A stretch of DNA of 64,000 bases from Cordilura impudica (lineage: Eukaryota > Arthropoda > Insecta > Diptera > Scathophagidae): positions 193,203,784 through 193,267,783 of the forward strand of contig OY821519.1 in NCBI GenBank assembly GCA_963682025.1, in the 5' to 3' direction. The notes under the pieces were generated by a model. It did not search any database, was not told the origin of the DNA, and saw only the letters and a program-made list of their open reading frames with translations. Within the stretch, counting starts at the first letter, position 1. Each line of letters opens with the position of its first letter. This document shows positions 33,418 to 45,205 of the stretch, piece after piece. Both the position numbers and the translations under genes were made by a program.

Positions 33418-33960
33418 ATCGATTTAGACCGATTACACGATACCCTATACTGTGAGTTTCGACTTATATGACTTATATTTAACTTTGCTGAAGTAATAAT
33501 TGGATACCCTATACTACTATATGGTCAGAGAATAACGAGTTTGTGGTGCTGCTTGTAACTATCAAAACTATTTGATCTAGGCTAACCTTTTGTTGTAACG
33601 ATCAACTCGATTTAGCGATGTCCGTCCGCCCGCCTGTCTATATATGTAGCAAAGTAATCCTTGTATACAAGCCCGGATCCACCATGTTGAAATTGGTGAA
33701 AACTGATCGATGTTTAGACCTACCCCAATATAAGATCGACTTAAATTGCCGTAAGATCCCGATCATTATATAAACTGCGGTCAAATTTGGCTAATGTCTG
33801 TTCATTAATGTTGTTTTTCATAATTACCATGTAAAATTGCTCTCCGATATTCAGTTAATTCTATAAAAAAGTGACCACTCATGACCATGTTAGGTAAAGA
33901 TCCCTCTTTGATATTTAAAAAAATAGAAATGGAAGATCGGTTCAAAGGTGAGTCTTCAAT
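33418..33960 (-). mobile_element. Diverged family A element
   Basis: From TACCCTATACTACTATATGG (33494) the sequence follows the minus orientation of family A through a TGTCCGTCCGCCCGCC tract to GACCATGTTAGGTAAAG. The short piece at 33418-33460 (TTTAGACCGATTACACGATA) is the opposite end of another copy, directly upstream. Confidence 0.55.
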
Positions 33961-34609
33961 TAACACAAATAAATACACAAACTAAATCTTTCATATATTT
34001 TACAATTACAATATCTTAGATAGTCTCCTAAAAATATTAAAACTATAAAAAGCTATACAATTTTTAGTGAGCTGTATTAAGCCATTGGATCCCATGCTCT
34101 CCCAAACGTTAAATATTTGAACTTAGTTTCCAAAATTTATCTTATAAATAAATATTTCTTATTAGTTTTAGTTAGTTTTTAAAATGGAACTACAGAAGTT
34201 AGATTATATTATTTTTGTATTGCTATGAGCAGATATTATTTGTTAACACTAACAAGTAATATATACAATGAATGAAATAAATGCAAAAAATATTCATACG
34301 TATGTTATCGCATTATTAAGGTGACCATTTTTTAAAGCTGAGAGGATAGAGTGAATCGCATGGGTAAATTTGAAAATTATGGTCTTCAAAAGAAAAAAGA
34401 TTTGCTTATGGTGGAGAATGATAAGCAAAAAAGATGCAGAAGCTGCACAGATAATGAAGAAGGGATAATAGTGAGACCAAATGATATATAGCACTTAGAA
34501 AGTGCTTTTGCGTGTAAAACAAAGTTAAAAAACAAACGATTGATAAAACTCGCGTTAGCACAAATGACAATAACTTTATTGAAAAATTGTCAAATTTAAT
34601 TTTAATTAG
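33961..34609. other. AT-rich stretch without genes
   Basis: Nothing recognisable. Confidence 0.4.
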
Positions 34610-34689
34610 TTACACCAATCGATGATGGGAATATGGACATTTCTGAGCCAAGCGACAATGAATTGACGAACTCCTAAAATCAAATACAA

Positions 34690-35125
34690 CCACTACGCTA
34701 TGGGGGCCATCACTAAGAATTGTTCTACACTGAATAATGGGTATACTAAATTTAATTTGGATTTTAAGTGATTTTAAATCGATCTCATATGGGTCATTTG
34801 TATGGCGAACTAGATCTGAACTTGCACCAATTTTCACCAGTATCAATAATGTTCGTCATATGCCCGATAGAAAATAATAAATTTATATTTGCGCTCTGTA
34901 GTTTGATTAAAAGATTAACATGGATACACAGAAGGACAGACGGACAGGCGGAAAGACGGGTGGACGGTTTGGCGTAGCTGGATCCACTCAAAAGGTGATT
35001 CTGAAAGTGATTCTAAATCGATCGGTATAATAAAACATGGCTCTAGGTCAAATACTTTTGGTAGTAACGCACATCAGTACAAATTCATTATACCTTCCCT
35101 ACATCGTGGAATAGTGTATAAAAAT
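34690..35125 (+). mobile_element. Diverged family A element, 3' part
   Basis: It matches the family from GGGCCATCACTAAGAATTGT on, through CACAGAAGGACAGACGGACAG, and ends CATTATACCTTCCCTACATC, GTGGAATAGTGTATA. The palindrome half is missing. Confidence 0.6.
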
Positions 35126-35242
35126 GGATCACAACGGCAACCCATCCTGAAAAAAATAACACTTTTAACAAATTGGTTGTCTGTTTTCCATCACGCTCGC
35201 TACTTGTAACAATTCTTCTAGGCTGTAATTGCCAACACTGAA

Positions 35243-37985
35243 TTTAAATGCACTATTCAGGCAACCTTAACAATAACCACAGAAATGGCGTGGGAATTAT
35301 CGTAAAAAATAACATAGCGAAATGCGTATCCGGATTTATCCCAAAATCAGAGAGAGTCATGCTTATAAAGCTAGACGCCAGACCAATAAATATAAATATT
35401 ATTCAAATATATGCACCCACTGCTGATAAAAGTGTCGAAGAAATTGAAGTTTTTTATGATGAAATTAAAGATGTTATGAAAATGACGAAACCTCACGAGA
35501 TAACCATCATTCAAGGAGATTTCAACGCAAAAGTAGGAGAAGATAAAGTACCTGGTACAACAGGAAATTACGGATTAGGAGAAAGAAATGAAAGAGGCGA
35601 CAGGCTAATCCAATTCTGTCAGGAATACAAAATGACAATAACTAACACACTGTTCTGCCTTCCGCCAAGACGACTCTATACCCGGAAATCCCCACATGAT
35701 AGAAGAGGTAACATTGTGAGGAATCAAATTGATTACATGCTCATAAATAAACGCTATTGCTCAACTATAGCAAAAACTTCAACGTACCCAGGGGCGGACG
35801 TACCATCGGACCACAATCTCCTAATGGCAAACTTGTACCTAAAACTCTCCTTAACCAAAAGGAGAAAAGTACGCAGGAAACTAGATATTGGAAAACTCGA
35901 AGTACCCGCTATTCGGACAAATGTAAAGGAGCGAATAAATCGAGAACTCAATAACGTTAGTAGAGAAGAGGCTGAAAATGTATGGAGTTCTGTTAAAAAC
36001 ACATTAAAATCAATAGCAGACAATACACTGGGAAACAGCGAAAGAGCTGAAAGAAAAGAATGGATGACAATGGAAATATTAGAACTAATGAAAGAACGTA
36101 GCAAATACAAAAACTCAAATTATGAGCTATAATATGAATTAAATAGGGAGATTCGAACGGCAATACGGATTGCAAAGAACGAACGCCTGAATAGACAATG
36201 CCAGGAGATCGAAAGATTACAATACTTGCATGACACATTAAACCTCCACAAAAAACTAAACGAAGCCGCAGGGATATGCCGCAAATCAACCACAGTTGTA
36301 CTATACAACAACAACAACGAAGCTGTTTTCGATATTACAGAAAAGAAGACTATATGGACTGAATATATTAGACAAATGTTTACTGATAGAACTCGATCAA
36401 ATTATGGAGCGCAGATACAACAACCACTAACAGGATTTTTTATCACTAAAACGGAGGTGGAGTCTGCAGTAAGGTCTATAAGAGACAAAAAAGCCTGTGG
36501 CCCTGATGAAATTCCTTCTGAAATACTGAAGTTGATAGACGACGACAATATCCAACTATTAATAGATTTGTTTAACTACATCTATGATACGGGTCAATAT
36601 CCACAAGATTGGCTTAGATCAACATTTATAACCATTCCTAAGAAAGAACACCCAAAATATTGTAATGATTATAGGCTTATCAGCCTAATGAGCCATGCCC
36701 TAAAAATATTCCTCAGAATAATTCACTCCAGAATTTATGAAAAATGCGAGAAGGCAATGGGCGCATCTCAGTTTGGCTTTAAAGAAGGAATGGGCACCCG
36801 CGAAGCACTATTTTCTATACAGATATTGGTTCAGAAATGTAGAAATGTACAGAAGGATGTTTTCTTGTGCTTTATTGATTACGAAAAAGCTTTCGACACA
36901 GTGCGACATGATAAAATATTGGAAATTCTTATGTCCATAGGTATAGACGGCAAGGAAATTAGATGCATTAGAAGCCTGTATTGGCATCAAAGAGCGCAAG
37001 TAGATATCAACGGTGAGCTGACGGAAAATATAATAATTTCCAGAGGAGTTAGACAAGGCTTTATATTGTCTCCATTATTATTCAATACCTACTCCGAAAA
37101 AATTTTTCATGAATCCATCAGCAACGTTCGAAAGGGCATATATATAAACGGCACATTTCTTAACAACATTACATGTGCTAATGACACTACCTTACTAGCT
37201 GATAGTATGTCGGGGCTTCAAGATCTAGTGGACAAACTGATGAAACACAGTGAAGCATACGGTCTGAAGATTAATATACGAAAAACAAAATACATGATCA
37301 TTAGCAGAAAAAATAACCACAACATAACCAGCTTAAAAATACAAGACTCCTACGTCGACAGAGTACATAGTATTAAATATCTCGGCGTTACGCTGAATGA
37401 CAAATGGGATGGTTCAAATGAAATAAGATACCGTATCGAAATGGCAAGAGATGCATTTTTTAAATATAAAAAAGTTTTCACCAGCCATGACATTAATCTT
37501 GAAACGAAGTTAAGATTTATCAAGTCATATGTATGGTCAGGCATGGACCATTAAGACAGTGGACATAAAGAGGCCTTCGAAATGTGGATTTATCGAAGGA
37601 TACTCAAAATACCATGGACCCATTTTATATCGAATAGCGAAGTTTTAAGAAAAGTTCACCGCGTAAGAGAACTTGTCCCCACTATAAAGAGACGAAAGAC
37701 AGCATATTTAGGCCATATTATGAGAAACCCAAAATATAAGATGCTACAAGTTATTACGAGAGCAAATATTGAAGGAATACCCACTAGAGGCAGAAAGGAA
37801 ACAACATGGCTTCAAAATATTCAGGCATGGACTGGTATCCGAGATGTAGGAAATCTTCTAAGCGAGGCGAGAAATAGAGACGGTTATGCTGAAATTTTAA
37901 AAACCTTATGAATTTATTGAAATGTAATTGTATTGGTCACTAACATTCGAAAATCGAACAGGCAAATAAAAAAGAAGAAGAACTT
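35243..37985 (+). mobile_element. RTE-type non-LTR retrotransposon, 5'-truncated
   Basis: It covers the ORF2 pseudogene plus a short 3' region that ends AAATCGAACAGGCAAATAAA followed by a GAA repeat (AAGAAGAAGAAC), as is usual for RTE-clade tails. The 5' end lies within the endonuclease domain, as expected of truncated reverse transcription. Confidence 0.8.
35248..37914 (+). pseudogene. RTE-type ORF2: endonuclease and reverse transcriptase
   Basis: A single frame runs 2.67 kb with only two stops, at 36130-36132 and 37552-37554. First comes most of an APE-type endonuclease: QIYAPTADKSVEEIE, IIQGDFNAKVGED with catalytic-site D and N, NQIDYMLINK and VPSDHNLLMA with the D-H pair. Its first 60 or so residues are missing. 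The reverse transcriptase follows: KKACGPDEIPSEILKL, CFIDYEKAFDTVRHDKI with the first active-site Asp, and GVRQGFILSPLLFNTY. The YADD box reads CANDTTLLAD, so Tyr and the first Asp of the pair are replaced. The second stop arises from a small deletion, with the frame restored within about 30 bases. The C-terminal part has YRRILKIPWTHFISNSEVL and RRKTAYLGHIMRNPKYKML. The enzyme is inactive. Confidence 0.85.
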
Positions 37986-39183
37986 AAGATTAAATTTTTA
38001 GCACTTATTTAATTATATTGGATTCGACGGCTCAAGCCGTTAACTCTGACAGCTTTAATTTTCAAGTTATAGACGAGTCTATTCCTCAAAAAACAAAAAT
38101 TATTTCTTCCATAAAAAGCTAATAAATCAAAAACTTAAAATATCTCTTCTCTTATACATATATCTCGTAAACTAAAGCCGAATGATACATCTAAAAGGAA
38201 TTAGGAAATCTGCGTGTTCGCTAAATCTATATCCTATCTTTAAACTTTAACAAACAAATACACAAACTATCAATGTTTTGTTATAAAATATCTATGTGTA
38301 ACATTTCATGTTATGTATCTGCAAAGCTAGTGTAAACAATCAACAATATCTGTGCATGAATACAATTTATAATTTGCATTTGTATATGCAAGTTGACATA
38401 TGACAACATAATGAATGTCTTTTTGCATAAATACTCATAAAGATTAACTATTGTACTTGCACTCATATGTGTTCATAAATGACATCGAGTAATACTGTCT
38501 GTCATTTTAATAAATGACAAGGTAAATAACTAAGCTAAAGAAATTTAGTTGTACTGTTTCAATGTCTGTTATTTACAAATATATAAATTAAAATGAATGG
38601 AAATATAATGGTGCCGGATAGTGCAGACTATGGCTCACGACATTTGTTTGAATTAAAAAAAAAAAGAAAAACAAATATTTAAAAAATATTATAAAAATAA
38701 AAAATATAATAATATTTTGCTGATGTTAAAAATTACATGCCAAGTATGGGCCAAATAAAATTTATATGATTTTTCATTGTTAATATATTTCGTGGAACTT
38801 TCATGATTCTGTAACAGTATCATCGAGAACGTTTTCACATGAAACTTGTAGAATTAAAAAAGAAAAAACACGATGCGAATCGACACAAAATACCGTTTCT
38901 CGCATGCGACTGGATCTTTAACTTTATTTTTTGAGAATTATTTGTCACTCATCGTTTATTTTTTTTTCTCTCATATATTGGAATAATGAGAAAAACATGT
39001 AAAATACGAATATGAAAAATTTTCTAATTGGACCATCAAATCTAGTCACAATTTAAATTTAAGTGTGATTTGCTGAAGTGAAGTAAGTTTTTACTTTTAA
39101 TTGTACACTTTTAAAGTTGAAAAATTTTGTCCAATATTTTTGAAATTTAAAAATTCAAAAACTGACACTAGTTGACTTTATTA
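37986..39183. other. AT-rich stretch without genes
   Basis: No coding or repeat signature supported. Confidence 0.4.
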
Positions 39184-39332
39184 AGCGCGTGAGTAGGTAG
39201 CGTGCTCGCCTATCATGCGGGGGTCGTGGGTTCGATTCAAACCAGAGGCTTTGGTCTGTCACTGCAAAAAAAAACTGGCCAAATTACAATCTGCTTCGCG
39301 GAACTTGGCTTAAAAAAAAAATAAAATAGTAC
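39184..39332 (+). repeat. tRNA-derived SINE-like unit
   Basis: GCGTGAGTAGGTAGCG fits loosely as a Pol III A box, and GTGGGTTCGATTCAAACC contains a good B box (GGTTCGATTCAA) at 39229-39240. The segment GCTCGCCTATCATGCGGGGG between them has an anticodon-arm look. An A-rich tail ends at about 39328. A true tRNA is excluded because the acceptor stem does not close and extra sequence follows the B box. Confidence 0.6.
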
Positions 39333-39341
39333 CTTACTAAA

Positions 39342-40525
39342 GTGAACCACAACTTACATTTTTTGAGGACACATAAACCGGACCCCGATTTGCATGACCT
39401 TACTCAAGTTATTTTAGATTCATATGATGTACCAGTAGTCAAAGCAAAACAAACCAAGTTCAAAAACAAATGGTTCGATGTACAGGGCAAGGTTGACAGG
39501 GAAAAAACATTTAATGCTTTAAATAAATTTCGAAAATCGCAAAGTGATGTGGACAAACAAAAATACACAGAGAAGAATGGCATTTTCCAAGCAATGTGTA
39601 AAAATAAAAAAGAAAATTATTATAGCCTAATAGAACAAAATTTAAATTCTGTCGCTGATAGCAAACAGTGGTGGCAACTGGCAAGGGAATTGAAACAAAA
39701 TGAAAACTATATTTCTGCTATAAGTGCTATTTCTTTCCATGAACATTCTAACATGCTTCTAAATCCATCTGTTAACTTTAAACATTTTGAGTATGCAGCA
39801 AACCTACTTTCTGATAATGACCTTGATAAGTCTTTTACTTTACAAGATATAAGATTAATGCTTTCGAAAGTTAAGGAAATAAAACACCGGGTGAGGACAG
39901 AATATTATACGAGTTCTTCGTTAATGCTGGCGATGATTATTTAAGGGCTTTAGCTGACACCTACGAAATATTAAATGGGAACGATTCTGTGGTGAAATTC
40001 GAAAAAAGTATTGTACTTCCTACACATAAGAAAGGAGACACGAGTCGACCAACCAGCTACAGAGGCATTTCATTTATGAATTCTATAGGTAAGATTATGA
40101 TGGGCGTAATTCACGAAAGATTGCCTGAATGGGTAAACAAACACCAAATACTCAATCAATTCCAAGCTGGATTCCGCAAAGGGTATTCGACTATCGACAA
40201 CATTTATAATATGTCAGCAATAATTAGCATCAAGTTCTACGAAAAGAAGAGAATTTATGCTTTCTTCGTCGATTTTAGAGCAGCTTTTGATTGTGTCCCA
40301 AGAAAACTATTAATATACAAACTCCATAATTTGGGCATATCTACAAAAGTAGTTAATTTCATTGAAATTATTTATAATCATACAAAATCACCAGTATGGA
40401 CTGGAATCGAACTTTCCGAATATTTCGAGACAAACTCAAGCACTAAACAAGGATGTTTGTTAAAGCCGTTACTCTTCGCCATGTACTCTACAAAAAATGA
40501 TACAAAATTTGGAAACTTACTGTTC
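39342..40525 (+). pseudogene. CR1/L2-like retrotransposon, 5' piece of reverse transcriptase
   Basis: The linker and the first RT motifs are visible: FNALNKFRKSQSDVDKQKY, KENYYSLIEQNLNSVADSKQ, then after a frameshift near 39880 KTPGEDRILYEFFVNAGDDY, ALADTYEILNGNDSVVKFEK, LPTHKKGDTSRPTSYRGISF and FFVDFRAAFDCVPRKLLIY with the first active-site Asp. The QGCLLKPLLFAMYS box follows. Then a deletion removes the YADD region, and MIQNLETYCSTW at 40497-40532 is already downstream of it. A Loa-like element interrupts the gene right after this. The rest is at 42061-43138. Confidence 0.75.
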
Positions 40526-40529
40526 GACA

Positions 40530-42055
40530 TGGGAATTGTATTGTATAAAAGAGGTGTCGGAAGTACTGCGACCAAATGATCTATTTTACTGCCCTCTACT
40601 AATAGTTGTTCCTATAAAATCTCACTCAATCCTGAAGCCCTCAGAAATTCGAGGATGTGGGTTGGTTCCAGTGATTTTATTTCGCTCCCTGGTATTTGGA
40701 AAGAACCCAGGTACTTTTTCCTCTTATGCATTAAAGCTCCACAATCCCCCAGTATGTGCTCCGCTGATTCTGCCTTCTCATCGCAAAATCTGCACATGGG
40801 GTTCGCTTCAATTCCTAACCTGCTCAGATGCTCCCTGAGCCTACAGTGACCGGTTAGAGTCCCGGTTAATATTCTCAGTCCGTTCTTCGATAGTCCGATA
40901 CATGACTCAAATCTCTTACCGTTGTAGTTACCTAGCAGTAGTTTTGATTGCCTTAAGCCCAAGTGGCTCGAGAAAAGCTCCTGTCTGATATGATTCTCAC
41001 ATTCTTTGAATACGCCTTCCCATACTCCTTTTCCTATTCCACAAAACGGTTCCGGCCCCATTAGTTTTGTGGTAGCTCCCTTTCTGGCAAGCTCATCCGC
41101 TTGCTCATTTCCCCGAATCCCAATATGTCCTGGGACCCAACAGAGGCTGACCTTATTCTGCCTGCCTAGCTCATTCAGTCTTTGCAGACAGTCCCATACT
41201 AACTTAGAGTTTACTACATAGGAGCCTAGTGCTCGAATAGCAGCTTGACTATCTGATAATATGGTTATGTCCTGTCTTTTATACTTTCTATTTAAGTTAA
41301 TCTGTGCACATCTATCGATGGCATAAATTTTCGCCTGGAAAATACTCGTGTGCATTCCCATTGATTCGCAGTATTTGGTTCTAGGCCCAAAGACTCCCGC
41401 CCCTGTTCCATTTCCGGTCTTTGACCCGTCCGTGTACCATTTGATCGTATTCTCCTTAAGAGAATAATTCTCCTTAAGAGAATATGCTGTGCTCAAACTA
41501 CTCCATTCCTTTTTGTTACTAAGTTTTGTAACAAAGTTTTTCCTGAAATCGTATTTCTTCTCCATCCTGTCCATTGGACAATCTAGGAGGGAGTAATCTT
41601 TAACCTGACTTATTTGGTTCCATTGCCCTTCATAAAGCCTGGATATAGGTTTATCCCCCTTTATCCTGATTGCCGTTGCCAGGGCTTTCTTTTGCACCAC
41701 TATATGCAGTGGGCTCTGATCCAAGAGTACTTCAAGTGATGCCGTTGGGCACGTCCTCATTGCACCCGTTATTCCAATACACGCTAGTCTTTGTATTCTA
41801 CTTAACTCCATTTGAGTTGATTTTAGCTCCGTCCATTTGGCCCACACAATAGCTCCATAGGTCACGATTGGACGGACCATCATGGAGTACATCCAGTGTA
41901 GGATGCTGGGTTTACATCCCCAGGTTCTACCCGCTACCCTTCTACATATCAATGTAGCACGCTTGGCTTTCTCTGAAATATGGTTGACGTGTGCCTTCCA
42001 TGTTAACTTGCTGTCTAGTATTATGCCTAGATATTTCACTTCTGTCCTTGGTTCG
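40530..42055 (-). mobile_element. Loa/R1-like retrotransposon inserted in another retroelement
   Basis: The minus-strand element carries the 3' half of ORF2 and about 80 bases of 3' untranslated region, ending near CCGACACCTCTTTTATACAA. It is 5'-truncated near 42055. The flanks are GTTCGACATGGGA (left) and GTTCGATGGAATGGA (right), a possible imperfect target-site duplication. The host coding sequence continues on both sides. Confidence 0.7.
40612..42055 (-). pseudogene. Loa/R1-like ORF2: RT end, RNase H, zinc knuckle
   Basis: The frame opens with KYLGIILDSKLTWKAHVNHI and VRPIVTYGAIVWAKW, the thumb of the reverse transcriptase. RNase H follows with IKWYTDGSKTGNGTGAGVFG (Asp), FQAKIYAIDRC, TILSDSQAAIRALGSY (Asp) and CWVPGHIGIRGNEQADELAR (His, Asp). 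The second block normally has Glu (FQAE), and here it is Lys, so the catalytic Glu is lost. LRILTGTLTGHCRLREHLSR and a C-terminal CRFCDEKAESAEHILGDC (C-x2-C-x8-H-x4-C) follow, ending with a stop at 40612. An 18-bp tandem duplication gives YSLKENYSLKEN before RNase H. The 475 codons are uninterrupted, so the insertion is relatively young. Confidence 0.85.
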
Positions 42056-42060
42056 ATGGA

Positions 42061-43138
42061 ATGGAAGTCAACCTATCTAAATCAGATATAATGGTCTTTA
42101 GAAAAAGCGGGCGTTTGTCGTCAAAGGAAAAGTGGCCATTTAATGGTAAAGGAGGCAAAGTAGTAAATGAATATAAATATTTAGTATTTCTGTTAACACC
42201 ACCTATGGCTTTTACTAAGCACATATGTTCAAAAATTTATGCTGCTAAAGTTTGTATTAATATTACGTGGAAGGAATTTATTGGTAAGAGGGATGTGTTA
42301 CTAAAAGCCAAAAGGAAATTATTTCAAGCCATCTGCAGATCAATACAAACATATGGAGCACAGATATGGGGTTTTTCAGCATTCGATTATGTAGATAAAC
42401 TGAAAGGTTTTTCACAAAAAGAATATTAAAACTACCAGATAATACACCAAATTATGTGATTTCTATTGAAACGGGTCAGGAAGAGGCTCATATATATACA
42501 TACAGTTTGCAATTGAACTATATATTCAAAACTCTATTCGAGTATGAAAATCGTAGATTACCACATAAGCTCTCAAAGTCCATTGTTAGCAAAAAAATTT
42601 ATTGGCTTAAAGATTTAGATGAACGGGCCTCTAAATACAGTTTAGGTCTCAATAACGCAAATCTGTGTAAATCCGTATGCAATAATATATGTTTTCAACT
42701 CATTCAAAAAAAGAAGAATGAAATTGAACAGCATTACCATGTATCAGCTCTCCAAAATCAACAAAGAACATATATGTTTTTGAATCATTCCAAAGGTCTC
42801 TCAAATTGCAATAAAAATATAATCAACATGTCATATCCATTATAATGAGGACATGTGCCGATCTATTTTGGCTGAACGGAAATTCATACAGTACAGTACA
42901 ATCCAGAATGTGCTCACTATGTATTCTGAAGGAAGAAGAAACGTTGTTGCATTTCTTAGGAAAGTGTCCTGCGCTAAAAAAAAACTGAGATTGATGTCTT
43001 TTTTTGTACACGATTGACAGATTGTGAAATGTTTGATATTTTAAACGGTGGTCCTAATGAAAACTGGTACCCATTATATAATTATATAACAAAAGCCTTA
43101 AATTATAGGAAAATATTAATTAATGAATATAACTTTTA
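42061..43138 (+). pseudogene. CR1/L2-like retrotransposon, 3' piece
   Basis: Continues the gene of 39342-40525 with MEVNLSKSDIMVFRKSGRLS, VVNEYKYLVFLLTPPM, CRSIQTYGAQIWGFSAFDYV, then after a frameshift near 42420 ILKLPDNTPNYVISIETGQE and LFEYENRRLPHKLSKSIVSK. A C-terminal zinc-knuckle-like CSLCILKEEETLLHFLGKC lies near 42900-42970. ENWYPLYNYITKALNYRK and a stop at about 43138 end it. At least three frameshifts are present. Confidence 0.75.
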
Positions 43139-43548
43139 ACTCAAAATGCTGTTTAAAACTGTATCATATAAATTCCAATTAGCATTAAATTTTTTATTTA
43201 TTTGTTAACCAATCCGAAACTTTCGCAGATGGTTTTTTAAACCATGCCGTAAATCTTTATTATTTTATTTTTTATTATACTAGCTGCCCGGCAAACTTCG
43301 TTTTGTACTACAAAGATTTTTTGATTGAAATAATTTCGACATTTTTTTTTTATCGAAAATTATCGAACGTTAACAGATGACGCAGTAATATAATTTGAAT
43401 ACAAAACTTTTCGAATTCAGTTGAATTCAATATCTTATAATTATATGGATAGCTGACCCAACGGTCTTCGTCCCGTCCAATATTTGGCGAAAATAGAATA
43501 AAGTCAAGTATTCATTAAAAAAAGAATAGAACAATGATTGTAATCAAT

Positions 43549-43810
43549 TTAATACTGCACTATATACAACATTTTTGTTTTCTGATCCGGAGCGCAAATG
43601 AATAGTGAGGATGGTTTCCGAACTCGGGAGCACGCAACATATAGCTGGCCGTGTGAAAAGCATGACATTTTAAGATTTATGCCGCACACTTCCAGGGACT
43701 GTCCTTGTGACTTGTTGCTAGTCATCGCAAATGCAAGTTTTACTGGGAACTGGAAACCTTTGAACTGAAACGTCAAATCGGTTGAAGTCAAGGGAATTCA
43801 CGGAATTAAG
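43549..43810 (-). pseudogene. Helitron helicase, C-terminal part
   Basis: The frame reads TSTDLTFQFKGFQFPVKLAF, AMTSNKSQGQSLEVCGINLK and CFSHGQLYVACSRVRKPSSL, then KTKMLYIVQY. NKSQGQSL and HGQLYVACSRV are the last helicase motifs of Helitrons. The preceding ATP-binding motifs are missing. Confidence 0.8.
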
Positions 43811-43999
43811 CATCTGCCTTGAACTGCCCTTTCAAAATCCTTGCCACTATCACATTACTCATTAATTTCGTCACAATAAGTCGGATTCCATTGCATAGTT
43901 TCGGGGCATAAGGATGACATCTCAAACTTTAATTCGAATTAAGAGATTCACCGTAAAGCAAGGTTTATAATGGCTCTGGTGGTGGAAGCAATTTGGCAA

Positions 44000-44430
44000 T
44001 TTCACCTTTCCGCCCACGCAACACAATCCAGGCGGTTCTTTCTCAAATTTAACTGCATTGCAATGCTCACAAACGACAGACATCTGGCCGAATTCAACCG
44101 ATGTGGCCGAATTGAACTGTACTGAATGTAGGGCTCATATCGAAGGGGTGCATGCTCAATGCTCACCTGTGTTCACGTTGTCGTTCAAAAATCGCACAGT
44201 GTGATCTCGCTTCATCACTTTGGCGACCACGACTACTCAATCATTGTTGCTCATTGTGTGCTTCGTTGAAAATCTGTCGCGCACGATTTTCAACCATTCT
44301 GGTCGAGCTGATTCCCTTACAATAGCACGTTCCTCTTCCGTTCGATGTGTTGCGACATTTCGGTGCTGCGTTGAATCCTGAGAATGCCGCGGCGCGCCGG
44401 CCAATTTTACCATGAACTCTTCCTGGCATC
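44000..44430 (-). pseudogene. Helitron ORF, N-terminal remnant
   Basis: From MPGRVHGKIGRRAAAFSGFN (44430) the frame continues ENRARQIFNEAHNEQQ, followed by stops and a shift to stretches such as ERTAWIVLRGRKGEIAKLLP and PPPEP. The latter resembles the C-x-x-GK-LPPPEPL zone of Helitron Rep proteins. The Rep catalytic HUH and tyrosine motifs are not visible. Confidence 0.5.
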
Positions 44431-44519
44431 GTAATAAAAATTATAAAATTAGTCAAAAGGAATATATATTTTTAAAGAAACAGTTATTCAATAAAAGACC
44501 AATTTTTTTAAATTGAAGA

Positions 44520-45020
44520 GCTTATGTTAGCTTAAATGTATGGAAGGTGACACACCCACTGGTCCAATCGCGCCCATTTTCGCCAGGGCTAATCACAGAA
44601 ATAATAGATGAACTCACATAAACTTGCAAAGCTCTCCCTATCATTATACTCGGTATAGGTACATAATATTTAATCAATACTTTGTAGGGATGTACCCCGC
44701 CCACTTATCCGATCCAGCCTTATTTCGTCAGATGTACTTACATACTAACAAATGACGTCACATAAAATATCAAAGCTTTCCCTGTCATGATACTGTGTCT
44801 GATATTGAGTGATTAATTTTTTGTAACGCTAATTTTTACAACGGCTACTCACAGCAACTCATTGCAATAATAGATGACCTCATACAAATTTGCAAAGCTC
44901 TTCCTAAAACAGTACTCAAGATATATGATGTTAAAAATTAATTTTGTAATTAATTAATTTTATATCAATAATAGATGGCCTCACACAAATTTACAAAGCT
45001 CTCCCTCTGATAGTACCCAA
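44520..45020. repeat. Family-B array in the Helitron 5' region
   Basis: Boxes GGAAGGTGACACACCCACTG at about 44542 and ATGTACCCCGCCCACTTATC at about 44691 are followed by two or three more decayed units, marked by GCAAAGCTCTCC and ATAGATGACCTCA. Period is near 145 bp. Confidence 0.65.
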
Positions 45021-45205
45021 TATATCTGACGTTAAAATGGAATAACAGCGTACAGCGCCATCTGTTGAGACCTTTTGTACCTTTCTTTTTTCCTAAACCT
45101 TTGCGTGGCAGTTACAAATAAACTCGCAGAAGAAAGCATCCCTTTTGGTTCTGTAGTTTTCAAGTTTTAAGCGGACGAACAAACCACAATTCATTTTTAT
45201 ATATA

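Larger units (their letters stand above)
43280..45205 (-). mobile_element. Helitron with N- and C-terminal ORF parts and 5' family-B array
   Basis: Minus-strand order: start TATATAAAAATGAATTGTGG at 45205, a degenerate 142-bp array (45020-44520), an N-terminal Rep-type ORF part (44430-44000), the C-terminal helicase (43810-43550), and GAAGTTTGCCGGGCAG then CTAG at 43283-43280. The expected first bases TCTA are missing because another Helitron ends exactly there. The middle of the ORF is deleted. This copy shows that the 142-bp array belongs 5' of the ORF. Confidence 0.7.

Noticed and set aside
39184..39260. A functional tRNA gene
   Set aside because: B box present, but no closing acceptor stem, and the sequence continues into a SINE-like body with an A-rich tail.
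40655..42091. Several plus-strand ORFs of 60-113 codons
   Set aside because: Antisense shadows of the long Loa/R1-like ORF on the minus strand.
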